Part shown: piece after piece, positions 8,439 through 19,509 of the stretch
Numbering within the stretch: the stretch's first letter is position 1
How the letters are laid out: every line of letters begins with the position of its first letter
Origin: Burkholderiales bacterium
GTDB lineage: Bacteria; Pseudomonadota; Gammaproteobacteria; Burkholderiales; Methylophilaceae
Assembly (NCBI GenBank): GCA_030831475.1
Contig: JAURKY010000006.1
Coordinates: forward strand, 62,001 to 126,000
DNA length: 64,000 nt
Direction: 5' to 3'
Notes under the pieces: model-generated
What the model saw: the letters and a program-made list of their open reading frames with translations, nothing else
Told to the model about the DNA's origin: nothing
The model's database searches: none
Program-made: the position numbers and the translations under genes

Positions 8439-9728
8439 ATGAAATTATTTACCCCCTTCTTAATTAAATGCTGCCTACTGATTACGACTCTCTATTTTGT
8501 CCTTGATCTTTTTTTCTCTCAAACAACTGTATTAATCATTATCAATCTCCTAACAATTAGTTTCTTATTTATAAATTATTACCAAGCTATTCATTTTAAC
8601 AATTGGTTAGATAAATCGAAGATTAATGAATTGCCAAATGGTTTGGGTATTTGGGAGATGATCTTTTCAAAAATATACAAACAAAATCAAGTTCAAGCAA
8701 AAATTCAGAACGATCTCAATCTTACATTAGAACAATTTACATCGGCTGCTGAAGCAATGTTAGATGGAGTCATTGCAGTCAATAAAAATGATGAGGTTAT
8801 TTGGTGTAACAGGCAAGCTGAAGCTATGCTAAAAATTAATCTTAAAAAAAGTTACAAACGACCGATTGGTTATACATTTAGAAATACAGAATTTAATGAC
8901 TACCTTTTAAGAGGTGATTATTCTGAAACATTAAAAGTCTATGACTTTAGTAACAAAAAAAATCTAGAATTTAAAATTAGTCCTTTTAGATCCAATATGA
9001 AACTCATCATTTGTAAAGATATCACTCAAATAATAACGAACGAGAATTTACGTAAGGAGTTTGTCTCTAATTTTTCACATGAACTCAAAACGCCCCTCAC
9101 TGTAATTATTGGATTTCTTGAAACCTTAGATTCAACCAAAAATAACCTTGATGAGGGTACAAAAAAAATCTTTGAATTAATGAATGACCAAGCAATTAGG
9201 ATGAGAAAGTTAATTGATGATCTATTATTACTTTCTAATGTTGAAAGTAACCCGATGGAAGATCGAAGTTTAAAAATTTCATCCAATAAATTTTTTAATA
9301 AACTTCAAAAAGAAGCAAAATTAATAAATAATAAAAATCATAAAATTAATTTTGACATCGATCAGAATATTATTTTCATAGGATCCGAAAAAGAATTAGA
9401 AAGTGCCTTTATAAATCTAATTTCAAATGCAATTCGCTACACAAAAGAGAAAGGGCAAATCAATATTAAATGGTCCCTAGTCCTTGGCAGGCCAACCTTT
9501 GAAATTAAGGATAATGGCATTGGGATACCCAAAAACCATATCAAGCGAATTACAGAACGTTTTTTCAGAGTCGATGCTGCAAGAAGTCGAGATACAGGTG
9601 GTACAGGGCTTGGACTTTCAATAGTCAAAAATATCATCGAGCAACATGATGGACTTCTTAAAATCTCAAGCGAAATTGGAAAGGGTAGTAAATTTATTAT
9701 TACTTTACCAAAAGAAAGATTGGTGTGA
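8439..9728 (+). CDS. phoR: Phosphate regulon sensor histidine kinase PhoR
   Basis: The 429-residue kinase has two N-terminal membrane helices (about 8-48) with almost no periplasmic loop, as in PhoR. A PAS-like domain follows (about 100-200, starting EAMLDGVIAVN). The HisKA domain has FSHELKTPL with H214. The ATP-binding domain shows NLISNAIRYT (N box), DNGIGIP (G1) and GGTGLGLSIVK (G2). It phosphorylates PhoB under phosphate limitation and usually works with PhoU and the Pst transporter, which are not in this window. Its TGA stop overlaps the next gene as GTGA. Confidence 0.93.
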   Translation: MKLFTPFLIKCCLLITTLYFVLDLFFSQTTVLIIINLLTISFLFINYYQAIHFNNWLDKSKINELPNGLGIWEMIFSKIYKQNQVQAKIQNDLNLTLEQFTSAAEAMLDGVIAVNKNDEVIWCNRQAEAMLKINLKKSYKRPIGYTFRNTEFNDYLLRGDYSETLKVYDFSNKKNLEFKISPFRSNMKLIICKDITQIITNENLRKEFVSNFSHELKTPLTVIIGFLETLDSTKNNLDEGTKKIFELMNDQAIRMRKLIDDLLLLSNVESNPMEDRSLKISSNKFFNKLQKEAKLINNKNHKINFDIDQNIIFIGSEKELESAFINLISNAIRYTKEKGQINIKWSLVLGRPTFEIKDNGIGIPKNHIKRITERFFRVDAARSRDTGGTGLGLSIVKNIIEQHDGLLKISSEIGKGSKFIITLPKERLV

Positions 9729-10438
9729 TCCGAAATCTAATTATTTTTTTGTCTATTTTTTTTCTAATAGGTTGTGGAGGATCAACCTTAGATCGAAAAG
9801 ATTCAACCCAATATGATAAGGGCTCATTTAACCAGCTAGGTAAGCTTGATTTTGATCGAATGGCTGATTATGAAATCAGGGAGAATTTTGAAAGTCTTAA
9901 ACTCTTAATGATTAAACTTTATAAAAGAAATCCTATTCAATTAAAGAAAACGACATCCGATAATGCCGAACAAGCTGCCAATTATTTTTTTAGTAACCCC
10001 AGTCATAAATGGAATTTTGAAGCCATTGAAAATAAACAAGGTTTTGAAGCCATTTATCAATCTTTTGACGAAAATTTTAAGGGTGATAGAGTTTTATCCC
10101 TTATAACTGGCTTGTACACGATGACGATTGAAGCTCATGGGGGTAAAACAGAGTTCTTCATCACCGATTCAATAGAGCCACAAAATTTATATAATTTGGC
10201 TCGAAATTATGAAATTGTAGTCTGGATGCTATCAACTAAAAAGAATTCAGAAGATAAGCTTTATTTATTAAGTAATGAAATGAGCAACGGTGTATCTAAC
10301 CTTTCTTTTGAAAGAGAATTTGGCAAGATGATTGGGCGTACTGATTATTTTGCTTATACCTTATCAGAAAAAACTGAGAGGGTGATTACGAGATTTATTC
10401 AAGGTGCCGTTGGAACCGTATTGATCCCATTTATATAA
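9725..10438 (+). CDS. Lipoprotein of unknown function coupled to phoBR
   Basis: A hydrophobic leader ending in the lipobox LIGC marks a lipoprotein of 237 residues, which would be acylated at C17. After the cysteine comes a polar linker and a mixed alpha/beta region. The C-terminus again becomes hydrophobic (GAVGTVLIPFI). I recognise no domain. It starts at GTG 9725 and overlaps the phoR stop by 4 nt, so it is very likely cotranslated with phoBR. A role in envelope or phosphate stress is plausible from context only. Its stop is 2 nt from the stop of the convergent gene. Confidence 0.75.
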   Translation: MIRNLIIFLSIFFLIGCGGSTLDRKDSTQYDKGSFNQLGKLDFDRMADYEIRENFESLKLLMIKLYKRNPIQLKKTTSDNAEQAANYFFSNPSHKWNFEAIENKQGFEAIYQSFDENFKGDRVLSLITGLYTMTIEAHGGKTEFFITDSIEPQNLYNLARNYEIVVWMLSTKKNSEDKLYLLSNEMSNGVSNLSFEREFGKMIGRTDYFAYTLSEKTERVITRFIQGAVGTVLIPFI

Positions 10439-10440
10439 AT

Positions 10441-13400
10441 CTATAATAATATTTTCTCAATACCACCACTGGTAGCTCGCTCAACATATTGTTCTAACCA
10501 TTGATCACCAAGAATATTTTTTGCGATCTCAACAACAATATAATCGGCCTCAATATTTGTATCATCACCATATCGAGCCAGACCTTGTAAGCACGAAGGG
10601 CATGAAGTTAGAATCTTAGTAGGGGTTTTATCATTGTTTGCATCAAGCTTATCGAGTCCTTTTTTAATCTCTTCCTCTTTCCTCATTTTGACTTGAGATG
10701 CAATATCAGGTCTTCCAGCAGCAAAAGTTCCAGACTCACCACAACAACGATCGGATAATAAAACATCCTGTCCCATAAGTTTGTTAGTTACTTCAGATGG
10801 GTTATAAGTTTTCATAGGACTATGGCATGGGTCGTGGTACATGTATTTTTGACCAGACAATCCATTAATTTTAACGCCCTTCTCTAATAAATATTCATGA
10901 ATATCCAATAACCGGCAGCCAGGAAATATTTTTTCAAATTCATATTTCATTAATTGATCCATACAAGTTCCACATGAGACCACAACCGTTTTGATATCAA
11001 GGTAATTTAAAGTATTTGCAACTCTATGAAACTGAACACGATTATCCGATGTAATCGCCTGCCCTTTTTCATCATCGCCTGAAGAGGTTTGTGGATAACC
11101 ACAACAAAGATATCCTGGAGGTAACACAGTGATTGCTCCAACCTCATAAAGCATCGCTTGGGTTGCTAAGCCTACCTGAGAGAAAAGTCTTTCAGAGCCG
11201 CATCCAGGAAAATAAAAAACAGCCTCAGAGTTATCATTTAATTTTAATGGATCTCTAATCACCGGCACTATGCGATCATCCTCAATACCTAAAAGCCCTC
11301 GAGATGTTTTTGTAGGCATATTTTTTGGCATCGGACGATTCATAAAATGCACCACCTGGGTAATGATTGAACCCTTACCAACCGAACTGGGCGGACTATT
11401 TTTGAATAACTCACCAAGTTTGATTTTCTTAAATAAACCATAAAAAAATCTTTGGGCACGGTAGCCTACATCGATCATAAGCTTTCTCATGACTTTAATC
11501 GTCGCAGGATCTTTTAAATTCAGATAATTTATTGCTAATGAGGTGCCTAAACTAAAATGTTTTTGGTTCTGTTCTCTGAGAAAATTTCTCATCGAAATCG
11601 AAACTTCACCATAATCAATATTGACTGGGCATGGATTTAAACATTTATGACAAACAGTACAATGATCTGCAACGTCATTAAATTCATCAAAATGTTTGAT
11701 CGATATACCTCGACGAGTTTGCTCTTCATATAAAAATGCTTCGATGAGAAGAGATGTTGCTAATATCTTATTTCTTGGACTATATAATAAGTTTGCCCTT
11801 GGAACATGCGTAGTACATACGGGCTTACATTTTCCACATCTCATACAATCACTAATAGAATCTGCAATGCCTTTCATTGCAGACTCCTCCATGATGATAG
11901 ATTCTTGCTCTAGTAACCCAAAGCTAGGTGTATAGGCATTATCAAGACCTGAGCCCTGCAATAATTTTCCTTTATTAAAGCGTCCATCAGGATCAATTTT
12001 GGCCTTATATTGTGCAAAAGTATCGATGGTATGTTGATCTAAAAATTCCATTTTAGTAATGCCAATGCCATGCTCACCAGATATGACCCCATTAAGCTCT
12101 TTAGCTAAAGCCATTACTCTTGCTACAGCCTGCTGAGCCTCTTTCAACATTTCATAATCATCTGAATTTACAGGAATATTGGTATGAACATTACCATCAC
12201 CCGCGTGCATATGAAGAGCAATAAATACTCTGGATTTTAGAATCTCTTTGTGAATAGATCTTATCTTTTGAAGAATCGGTTCAAACTCAATACCTGAAAA
12301 AATATCTTTGAATGGATCTTTGAGTTCTTTTTTCCAAGAAATTGTTAATTTATGAGCCTGTATTAATTCAAATAGATTGGAATAGTTAAATTTAAACTCT
12401 TCAAACTCTTCAAACTCATTAAGTGAACTATCTAAATGATTTAAAAAATGATGCCATCGATTTTTGACGTTACTAAGAAGACTTAACGCCTGGTCTTTTT
12501 TTATCTTAATTAGCTCATTATCCTGATCATCTTTTTTAATCTTGCCAAAATCGTGAATGAAATAATCATTAAGCTTGTCAATGACCTTTAATTTGTTGGA
12601 TATGGATAATTCAATATTGATACGATCAATACCGTTTGAATAATCTCCCAACTTATCTAGGGGAATTACAACGTCTTCATTAATCTTAAAAGCATTGGTA
12701 TGTCTTGCTATAGCTGCGGTTCTGGCCCTATCCAACCAAAAACGTTTTCGTGATTCTTCAGAGACAGCAATAAAACCCTCCCCGTCCTTGGCATTAGCAA
12801 TATGTACCACCTTTGATGCTGCCTGACCGACAAGAGCTTCATCATCACTCGCGATATCCGCAATGAGAATCATTTTAGGCCTAGCTGTCCTAGCTGCTTT
12901 AGTGGTATAGCCAACCGCTTTAATATAGCGCTCATCAAGATGTTCTAATCCAGCCAAAAGCACATCATTCGATTGATCTAAAAAATCTTTTATTTCAACA
13001 ATGGCAGGCACTGCATGAGAAACATTACCAAAAAATTCTAAACAAATTGTACGAACATATTTAGGCATCTTGTGAAGAATAAATGTTGCAGAGGTAATGA
13101 GTCCATCACAACCCTCTTTCTGAATCCCTGGAAGTCCACTTAGGAATTTGTCTGTGACATCTTTACCTAAACCAATTTTTCTAAAATTTTTACCGGGAAT
13201 TTCTAAAATTTCTGAATCACCCACAGGTGATTTTCCATCCACATTAAACTTGGTCACTCTAAACCGAGCAAGATCTACATCGTGAATCTTTCCAAGATTA
13301 TGATCTAAGCGCTCAATTTCAATAACATCACCGTTAGGATCCACCATTCTCCATGAAGCCAGATTATCTAAAGCAGTTCCCCAAAGGACTGCTTTTTTGC

Positions 13401-14289
13401 CACCAGCATTCATGGCAACATTACCTCCGATACATGATGCATCCGCAGAAGTCGGATCCGTAGCAAACTCTAACCCAGCCTGAGATGCTGCTTCCATAGC
13501 CCTACGAGTGACAACACCAGCCTCACAATAAACCGTGGGCACATTACCCACTACGCCAGGTAAATTTTTATATTCAACCATACCAATATAGTCTAACTTT
13601 TCGGTATTAATCACTGCTGAATAAGGTGTTAAAGGAATGACACCGCCCGTATACCCAGTGCCCCCTCCACGCGGAATGATCGTTAATTCAAGCTCAATTA
13701 AAGATTTAACAATGCCTGGTATTTCATTTTCATGATCTGGATTAATGACGACGAATGGATATTCAACCCTCCAATCAGTAGCATCGGTCACATGCGAGAC
13801 TCTGGCTAGACCATCAAATTGAATATTGTGTTTCTTGGTATGTTTTTTTAATTTTGATAAAACTTTTTTTCTTAATTTTTTTATCCCATTAAAATCAGAT
13901 TCAAATTTATCAATCGCGGATTTAGCTGAGGTTGTTAATTGTGCAACTTTCATATTGCCAAAACTTCTATCTTCAATCATTTGAACTCTATGTCGCATAG
14001 CCTCAATAAGCATTTTTAATCGACCAGGGTTCTCCAATAAATCGTCTTGAAGATACGGATTCCTTATCACTACCCATAAATCACCTAACACCTCAAAAAG
14101 CATACGCGCAGAGCGTCCTGTTTTTCTCTCTTCACGAAGCTCGGTAATGATTGACCACATTTCTTCACCTAGAAATCGTATGGTGATTTCTTTATCTGAA
14201 AAAGATGTGTAGTTATAGGGAATCTCTCTAATTCGAGAGGGATTAAGAGCTTGTGTTTTTAATAGGTCGGTAGTAAGTGGAGCGTTCAT
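10441..14289 (-). CDS. FAD-linked oxidase / Fe-S dehydrogenase fusion (DUF3683 family, GlcD-GlcF-like)
   Basis: This is the largest protein in the window, 1282 residues. Residues 1 to about 160 form the DUF3683-like N-terminal region. A PCMH-type FAD-binding domain follows with [11 protein letters not shown] near 207-216 and a C-terminal cap ending in [10 protein letters not shown]. Two 4Fe-4S motifs lie near 810 (CMRCGKC) and 875 (CTVCHKC), followed by two CCG modules with CCGYPQ near 1060 and CCGESG near 1180. This combines the functions of GlcD and GlcF in one chain, so it probably oxidises a 2-hydroxy acid such as lactate, glycolate or 2-hydroxyglutarate and passes electrons to quinone. 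The substrate is not visible in the sequence. Confidence 0.85.
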   Translation of the reverse strand: MNAPLTTDLLKTQALNPSRIREIPYNYTSFSDKEITIRFLGEEMWSIITELREERKTGRSARMLFEVLGDLWVVIRNPYLQDDLLENPGRLKMLIEAMRHRVQMIEDRSFGNMKVAQLTTSAKSAIDKFESDFNGIKKLRKKVLSKLKKHTKKHNIQFDGLARVSHVTDATDWRVEYPFVVINPDHENEIPGIVKSLIELELTIIPRGGGTGYTGGVIPLTPYSAVINTEKLDYIGMVEYKNLPGVVGNVPTVYCEAGVVTRRAMEAASQAGLEFATDPTSADASCIGGNVAMNAGGKKAVLWGTALDNLASWRMVDPNGDVIEIERLDHNLGKIHDVDLARFRVTKFNVDGKSPVGDSEILEIPGKNFRKIGLGKDVTDKFLSGLPGIQKEGCDGLITSATFILHKMPKYVRTICLEFFGNVSHAVPAIVEIKDFLDQSNDVLLAGLEHLDERYIKAVGYTTKAARTARPKMILIADIASDDEALVGQAASKVVHIANAKDGEGFIAVSEESRKRFWLDRARTAAIARHTNAFKINEDVVIPLDKLGDYSNGIDRINIELSISNKLKVIDKLNDYFIHDFGKIKKDDQDNELIKIKKDQALSLLSNVKNRWHHFLNHLDSSLNEFEEFEEFKFNYSNLFELIQAHKLTISWKKELKDPFKDIFSGIEFEPILQKIRSIHKEILKSRVFIALHMHAGDGNVHTNIPVNSDDYEMLKEAQQAVARVMALAKELNGVISGEHGIGITKMEFLDQHTIDTFAQYKAKIDPDGRFNKGKLLQGSGLDNAYTPSFGLLEQESIIMEESAMKGIADSISDCMRCGKCKPVCTTHVPRANLLYSPRNKILATSLLIEAFLYEEQTRRGISIKHFDEFNDVADHCTVCHKCLNPCPVNIDYGEVSISMRNFLREQNQKHFSLGTSLAINYLNLKDPATIKVMRKLMIDVGYRAQRFFYGLFKKIKLGELFKNSPPSSVGKGSIITQVVHFMNRPMPKNMPTKTSRGLLGIEDDRIVPVIRDPLKLNDNSEAVFYFPGCGSERLFSQVGLATQAMLYEVGAITVLPPGYLCCGYPQTSSGDDEKGQAITSDNRVQFHRVANTLNYLDIKTVVVSCGTCMDQLMKYEFEKIFPGCRLLDIHEYLLEKGVKINGLSGQKYMYHDPCHSPMKTYNPSEVTNKLMGQDVLLSDRCCGESGTFAAGRPDIASQVKMRKEEEIKKGLDKLDANNDKTPTKILTSCPSCLQGLARYGDDTNIEADYIVVEIAKNILGDQWLEQYVERATSGGIEKILL

Positions 14290-14416
14290 TTACATCAATA
14301 TTTAGGTTATTCGAAAGGATAGCATGTGCAACATTTGCATTCAATCTTTAAGGCTATAGTTAGTCTTCAATTTATGCGAGAATTAGAAATTAGTTACCTT
14401 TTTTATTAAATAGTTC

Positions 14417-14830
14417 ATGCTTTGGATTAAATCGCTTCATATTATTTTTGTCATAACTTGGTTTGCAGCGCTCTTTTATTTACCTAGGTTGTTTGTTTAT
14501 CATGCTATGGCTGACGATCAGATTAGCCATGAGCGCTTTATTATCATGGAGCGAAAGCTTTTTTATGGCATCATGACGCCAAGTGCGATTTTAACAATCA
14601 TCTTCGGTATTTGGCTTTGGTGGGGTTTACAATATTCTGGACTTTGGATCAATCTTAAAGCTTCATTAGTCATATTGTTAGTGTTATATCACTTTGTTTG
14701 TTTAAAGTATTTGAATGATTTTAAGAACAATCAAAATAAACACACTCATATTTACTATCGTTGGTTTAATGAGTTTCCTGTCATTTTACTTTTTATCATT
14801 ATTTTTCTAGTTGTCTTTAAACCCTCATGA
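14417..14830 (+). CDS. hemJ: HemJ-type protoporphyrinogen oxidase
   Basis: A 137-residue membrane protein with four hydrophobic segments. It begins LWIKSLHIIFVITWFAALF and has YLPRLFVYHA directly after helix 1, which are hallmarks of the HemJ family with its conserved early histidine. HemJ oxidises protoporphyrinogen IX to protoporphyrin IX. The window also holds hemF, ctaA and ctaB, so several late heme steps are clustered within 45 kb. The gene overlaps the PfkB kinase by 4 nt (ATGA). Confidence 0.9.
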   Translation: MLWIKSLHIIFVITWFAALFYLPRLFVYHAMADDQISHERFIIMERKLFYGIMTPSAILTIIFGIWLWWGLQYSGLWINLKASLVILLVLYHFVCLKYLNDFKNNQNKHTHIYYRWFNEFPVILLFIIIFLVVFKPS

Positions 14831-15756
14831 AAAATATATTAGTCTGTGGTTCCATTGCCTATGATTCCATTATGGTATTTCATGATCAGTTCAAAAACCA
14901 TATTCTGCCTGATCAAATTCATAACCTAAATATTTGTTTTTATGTGCCTGACATGAAAAAAAATTATGGGGGGACAGCAGGTAATATCGCATACAACCTC
15001 ACCCTCTTAAAAGCAAATGCTTTGATTATGGCAACCCATGGTGAAGATTTTAATGAATACCAATCCTGGTTAGAGAAGCAGGGTTTAACCTTAAAATACT
15101 TAACCAAGATAGAAAATAGCTTTACGGCCCAAGCCTTCATTACCACCGATATGGATGACAATCAAATTACCGCCTTCCACCCTGGCGCTATGATTCACGC
15201 TCATAAAAATAGTATTCATGATGTGACTGACCCCATTGATCTAGCTATCATTTCACCCGATGGTAAAGAGGCCATGATCGAACATGCCAGAGATTGTTTT
15301 AACAAAAATATTCCCTTTATATTTGATCCTGGACAAGGTCTACCCATGTTTGATAAGACAGAACTTCATCAATTTATTGAACAAGCCAACTACATCTCTG
15401 TGAATGATTATGAGGGGCAATTACTCTGTGAAAAAACAAATTTAAGCGTTGACGAAATTGCGGCTAAAGTAAAGGCATTCATCATCACAAAAGGCTCTCA
15501 AGGATCTGATATTTATACCAACGGTGAAAAAATCTCCATCGATCCAATCAAAATTGATCAACCCGTAGATCCAACCGGATGCGGGGATGCTTACCGAGCT
15601 GGTCTCATTTATGGTATTGCCCATAATATGGACTGGCAATCGACTGGTCGTTTAGCTTCTGTAATGGGTGCCATTAAAATTAAATCAGAAGGAGGCCAAA
15701 ACCACCAGCCCAAAATAGACGATATTGAAACTCTCTTTGGGCAAAAATTATCCTAA
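14827..15756 (+). CDS. PfkB-family sugar or nucleoside kinase
   Basis: The 309-residue kinase shows the two PfkB signatures: a glycine-rich segment near 48-54 (NYGGTAGNIAYNL) and DPTGCGDAYRAG near residue 250, which holds the catalytic aspartate of the anion hole. N-terminal VCGSIAYDSIM is typical of adenosine kinase-like or ribokinase-like members. The substrate (adenosine, ribose or another sugar) cannot be decided from sequence. It overlaps hemJ by 4 nt at its start and the convergent apaH by 9 nt at its end. Confidence 0.85.
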   Translation: MKNILVCGSIAYDSIMVFHDQFKNHILPDQIHNLNICFYVPDMKKNYGGTAGNIAYNLTLLKANALIMATHGEDFNEYQSWLEKQGLTLKYLTKIENSFTAQAFITTDMDDNQITAFHPGAMIHAHKNSIHDVTDPIDLAIISPDGKEAMIEHARDCFNKNIPFIFDPGQGLPMFDKTELHQFIEQANYISVNDYEGQLLCEKTNLSVDEIAAKVKAFIITKGSQGSDIYTNGEKISIDPIKIDQPVDPTGCGDAYRAGLIYGIAHNMDWQSTGRLASVMGAIKIKSEGGQNHQPKIDDIETLFGQKLS

Positions 15757-16560
15757 ATCTTTGCGGTCTGCTGGAACTGAAGTAAGCTGATCATTATCAA
15801 GATTGAGCGCAGTCAACTCATGACCCCAAACACAACCACTGTCCAAAGAAAATCCTAAGTTATGTTTGATAGCGCCTAACGCTGACCAGTGGCCAGTCAA
15901 AATTTGATGATGACGATCTTTTTCAGGCTTCACATCAAACCATGGAGTTAATTTCTCAGGCAGTGACTCTAATGTACCCTTGTAATCATAATCAATCGAT
16001 AAATCCTGATTTAGACAACGTAACCTTGTCATTACATTAATCACTAATCGTTTTTTATCAAAATCTTTTAATTGATCACTCCAAAGATTAGGTTGATTTC
16101 CATACATTTTTTTAAAAAAATCTTCAGGGTGTTGCTGTAAATAACTCACAACCTCATCCGATAGTTTTTGCGATAATTCTACTGTCCATTGGGGAAGCAA
16201 ACCTGCATGTACCATGGCATGATCATGGTTTGTATGCACGAGTGGCAAACTAATAACCCAGTCAATAAAACGTTTTAATTTTTTTGAATTAAGAAGTGCT
16301 TCTAATGTATCTGACTTTAAAGGTTTCTTTTGATTAAATGCAATGGCTAAAAAGTGAAGGTCATGATTACCGAGCACCACTGTAATCTTCGAATGATGAT
16401 CTAAACACCAGTTTAGAACCTCTAGTGACCCTAAGCCTCGGTTGATCAGATCACCCACAAGCCAGAGGTCATCTCTGGCTGGATTGAATGATAATTGATC
16501 TAGAAGATTTTGAAAGGAATGAAAACACCCTTGAATGTCACCGACAACATAGGTGGTCAT
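15748..16560 (-). CDS. apaH: Bis(5'-nucleosyl)-tetraphosphatase, symmetrical
   Basis: ApaH splits diadenosine tetraphosphate (Ap4A) into two ADP and also removes Np4 caps from RNA in E. coli. The 270-residue length matches the family. Metallophosphoesterase motifs are GDIQG (8-12), GDLINRG and GNHDLH. The C-terminal region has LTGHWSALG and SLDSGCVWGHELTALNLD. It follows the cytochrome c gene by 8 nt, so it likely shares the heme and cytochrome transcript. Confidence 0.95.
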   Translation of the reverse strand: MTTYVVGDIQGCFHSFQNLLDQLSFNPARDDLWLVGDLINRGLGSLEVLNWCLDHHSKITVVLGNHDLHFLAIAFNQKKPLKSDTLEALLNSKKLKRFIDWVISLPLVHTNHDHAMVHAGLLPQWTVELSQKLSDEVVSYLQQHPEDFFKKMYGNQPNLWSDQLKDFDKKRLVINVMTRLRCLNQDLSIDYDYKGTLESLPEKLTPWFDVKPEKDRHHQILTGHWSALGAIKHNLGFSLDSGCVWGHELTALNLDNDQLTSVPADRKDLG

Positions 16561-16568
16561 CTAAGAAT

Positions 16569-17030
16569 TTAGAAGCTACCTCCAGAGGCGTTCACCATAT
16601 GTACGACCGCAGCAGCCACCTCTTCATCAGATAAAGCTGCATTTCCACCTTTAGCTGGCATCGTTCTAATTCCATTAATAGCATGAGAGATAAGGGTTTC
16701 TTTGCCTTGAGCAATTCTGGGTGCCCACTGGCCTGCATCGCCTATTTTTGGAGCATTCATTAATCCAGCGGCATGGCACATAGCACAGTTTGCCTGAACA
16801 ATTTTTTCAGCAGAGATTGAGCCAGATGATGCAGGTGATTCATCCGCTACTGCAACTTGAGCGACAGGTTGAGTGTTTTGTTCGCTATTATCAACAACCA
16901 TCGCATTGGAACTCGTTCCATCAGATTTATTTGACATTAAAAGTGAAATAATAAGAACAGCACCAAAAAAAGAAACTAGCACTACGGAAACCGCCTCAAC
17001 CACACCTCTTAAATTACTTTGTTTGCTCAT
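16569..17030 (-). CDS. Membrane-anchored c5-type cytochrome c
   Basis: A 153-residue monoheme cytochrome. One N-terminal membrane helix (about 12-32) is followed by a Ser/Ala/Gln-rich flexible linker, then a heme domain with CAMCH (C82, C85, H86) and M124 in TMPAKGG as the likely sixth ligand. This layout matches cytochrome c5 (CycB). It may carry electrons to the caa3 oxidase encoded just upstream on the same strand. The placement directly after heme O synthase fits an oxidase-related role. Confidence 0.9.
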   Translation of the reverse strand: MSKQSNLRGVVEAVSVVLVSFFGAVLIISLLMSNKSDGTSSNAMVVDNSEQNTQPVAQVAVADESPASSGSISAEKIVQANCAMCHAAGLMNAPKIGDAGQWAPRIAQGKETLISHAINGIRTMPAKGGNAALSDEEVAAAVVHMVNASGGSF

Positions 17031-17048
17031 AAAAAAATCCTTACTTTT

Positions 17049-17957
17049 CTATATAAATTTAAATTTGAAATAATGATCTATCAATAATGCTAGGAAGATT
17101 AAACCCAGATATAAAATAGAGTATTTAAAAATTTTCTTCGATAGTTTATCAGAATATTGGCGATAGAGCATCACCACATAATAGAGAAAAATACCATTTA
17201 AAATGGTGGCAAATACAAGGTAGATAATCCCTGTCATACCAACACTAAAAGGCATCATCGTCACAATAGTCAAAATGACTGTATATAAAACGATTTGCAA
17301 TAAAGTATATTTTTCACCATGCGTCACAGGCAACATGGGCATACCCACTTTCTCATACTCTTTTCTTCGATAAAGTGCTAACGCCCAAAAATGTGGGGGC
17401 GTCCAACAAAAGATAATTAAAAATAAAATGATGGATTCAGGTGATACATAATTATTTACGGCAGCCCAGCCTAGCACAGGAGGCATGGCACCAGATGCTC
17501 CACCAATAACAATATTCATCGGAGTCGCAGGTTTTAAGAAAACAGTATAAATCACTGCATAAGCAAAAAAAGTCGCTAACGTTAACCACATAGTCAAAGG
17601 ATTCACAAAGTTATAAAGAATTAAAAGGCCAATACCGCCTAGTAATGTTGAAAAGACAATGGTTTCTTGCTGATTTAGCTGTCCAGTAGGCAAAGGGCGG
17701 CCTCTGGTTCGGGCCATAATCGCATCAATTTTCTCTTCAATAAGACAATTAAAAGCAGCGGCTGCACCGCATACAAAAGCTATACCAATACTTGCTAAAA
17801 AGAGAATATCTAAAGGCACCATGATAGGTGTAGCCAAAAACATCCCAATGATGGCGGTAAAAACAATTAAGGCAGTTACACGAGGCTTACAAAGTTGATA
17901 AAAACTTTTTATATTCTTCAATGAAGATATTTGCAGAAATGTCGAGACTTTAATCAT
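17049..17957 (-). CDS. ctaB: Heme O synthase (protoheme IX farnesyltransferase)
   Basis: CtaB attaches a farnesyl group to heme B, making heme O, the precursor of heme A. The 302-residue protein is highly hydrophobic with about nine helices. The UbiA-family aspartate-rich motif appears around [21 protein letters not shown] second conserved stretch is [28 protein letters not shown]. It overlaps the ctaA end by 8 nt, consistent with coupled expression of the two heme A enzymes. Confidence 0.96.
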   Translation of the reverse strand: MIKVSTFLQISSLKNIKSFYQLCKPRVTALIVFTAIIGMFLATPIMVPLDILFLASIGIAFVCGAAAAFNCLIEEKIDAIMARTRGRPLPTGQLNQQETIVFSTLLGGIGLLILYNFVNPLTMWLTLATFFAYAVIYTVFLKPATPMNIVIGGASGAMPPVLGWAAVNNYVSPESIILFLIIFCWTPPHFWALALYRRKEYEKVGMPMLPVTHGEKYTLLQIVLYTVILTIVTMMPFSVGMTGIIYLVFATILNGIFLYYVVMLYRQYSDKLSKKIFKYSILYLGLIFLALLIDHYFKFKFI

Positions 17958-18936
17958 ACTTTGTTGTTAATCTTGAATTAATGATCACCAATATTATAAC
18001 TAAAAGTGCTGCAAGAAAGTTATGCGTTGTGGCTAGCACGATAGGTAAATGCAAGAGTAAATTCAATACACCAATAATAAATTGTAATGTAATGACTAAA
18101 ATTAAAAGGTTGCCATAAAAACCGATACCAGGAATGGACCTAAGCAGTGCAAAAAGGTAAATCACAGCGCCTGTAAGTATGATCGCTCCTACTCGATGAA
18201 CCCATTGAATCGCATGTAATGCCTGAAGTGATAAATGCTCGCCATCACTGGTCATCCCTAAATCTCTAAAGACAGAAAAACCATTTTGAAAATCCATATC
18301 AGGAATCAAGGATCCATGACAAGTCGGGTAATCAGTGCAAGCCAATGCTGCATAATTCGTGCTTGTCCATCCACCTAAAAGAATTTGAATAAAGAGTAAA
18401 CATAAAGCTATTCTTGCAACCCTTACGATATGTAAGTCAAAACTCATCTGATTTTGAATGGAACCTACATGTCGATGGGTAAGGTAAGTCATCAAGGCTA
18501 AGATAGTCATGCCCCCTATAAGGTGGGAGGTCACAATGCCAGGTTGTAGTAGCTCAGTCACTGTCCACATACCCAATGCGGCTTGAAAACATACCAAGCC
18601 TACCAATGCGAATGGTACTGCAACCGTTGTCGAGATTTCCTCTCTTCTTTTATATGAAATCACAGCAATGGTAAAAATAAGGAGTCCCAAAATACCTGCG
18701 ATATAACGATGAATCATCTCAATCCAGGCCTTATCGCTCTCGATGGTACTGTCAGGATAATGATGCAAAGCTTTTTCAATAGCCTCCTCACTCTCTGGAA
18801 CCGTTAGGGTTCCATAGCAACCTGGCCAATCAGGGCAGCCTAGACCAGCGTCAGTCAATCTGACATAAGATCCGAAAACGATAACAATAAGGGTTAGAAT
18901 TGTTGTAATTAACAATAAGCGCTTGAACCAAACCAT
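17950..18936 (-). CDS. ctaA: Heme A synthase
   Basis: CtaA converts heme O to heme A by oxidising the C8 methyl group. The start at ATG 18936 (MVWFKRLLL) has GAAAG upstream and is preferred to TTG 18963. The protein is about 328 residues with eight helices. It contains [20 protein letters not shown], a conserved cysteine pair, and the four heme histidines in contexts such as [24 protein letters not shown] and [10 protein letters not shown]. It is divergent from the TlpA-like gene and feeds the caa3 oxidase assembled here. Confidence 0.95.
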   Translation of the reverse strand: MVWFKRLLLITTILTLIVIVFGSYVRLTDAGLGCPDWPGCYGTLTVPESEEAIEKALHHYPDSTIESDKAWIEMIHRYIAGILGLLIFTIAVISYKRREEISTTVAVPFALVGLVCFQAALGMWTVTELLQPGIVTSHLIGGMTILALMTYLTHRHVGSIQNQMSFDLHIVRVARIALCLLFIQILLGGWTSTNYAALACTDYPTCHGSLIPDMDFQNGFSVFRDLGMTSDGEHLSLQALHAIQWVHRVGAIILTGAVIYLFALLRSIPGIGFYGNLLILVITLQFIIGVLNLLLHLPIVLATTHNFLAALLVIILVIINSRLTTKYD

Positions 18937-18999
18937 TAATTTTCTTTCAAAAGATAAATACAAAAAGTAGAATGCAAATTATACATTTTATGAGTTTAG

Positions 19000-19509
19000 A
19001 TGCCTATGAAATTGAAGTTTTTTACCATAGTTTTTATTGTTTTAGTGATCACCCTCATCGGGCTCAGTTTTAATAAAAAAACGCTACCTCCTTTAAATAT
19101 GATCACGATCGAAGGTCAACCAATCACCAATCAAGATCTTCATGGCAAAGTCGTTTTAATTAATTTTTGGGCCACGGATTGTCCAGGCTGCATTAATGAA
19201 ATGCCTGAATTAATTAATACTTATAATGATTTTAAACAAGATGGATTTGAGGTCCTGGCGGTATCTATGTTTTATGATCCTCCCAGTCGGGTGATGAGCT
19301 TTTCAAAAAATTATCCTCTACCCTTTCCGGTCATCATGGATATTAAAAAAGACATCATAAAGAATTTTGATGATGTCAAACTAACGCCAACGTCTATTTT
19401 AGTGAATCACAAGGGTGAGATTATTAATACCATTATTGGTGAAATAGAGTTTGATTCTTTTAGACAGTCCTTAAAAAATCTTCTTAAAGACGCTAGCGAG
19501 CATTCCTAA
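19000..19509 (+). CDS. TlpA/ResA-like membrane-anchored thiol-disulfide oxidoreductase
   Basis: A signal-anchor helix (about 6-24) is followed by a periplasmic thioredoxin fold of the TlpA/ResA class. The active site is FWATDCPGC with C61 and C64, where the usual tryptophan before the first cysteine is replaced by aspartate. A cis-proline loop is visible as LTPTSILVN. Such proteins reduce cysteines in apocytochromes or in the CuA centre of subunit II. Its position inside the oxidase assembly region supports one of these roles. It converges on the SCO-like gene with a 17-nt overlap. Confidence 0.88.
   Translation: MPMKLKFFTIVFIVLVITLIGLSFNKKTLPPLNMITIEGQPITNQDLHGKVVLINFWATDCPGCINEMPELINTYNDFKQDGFEVLAVSMFYDPPSRVMSFSKNYPLPFPVIMDIKKDIIKNFDDVKLTPTSILVNHKGEIINTIIGEIEFDSFRQSLKNLLKDASEHS

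Noticed and set aside
12390-12420. Repeated AACTCTTCA-like units within the FAD/Fe-S gene
   Set aside because: They encode an in-frame FEEFEEF stretch in a linker region, which is simple acidic/aromatic low complexity.
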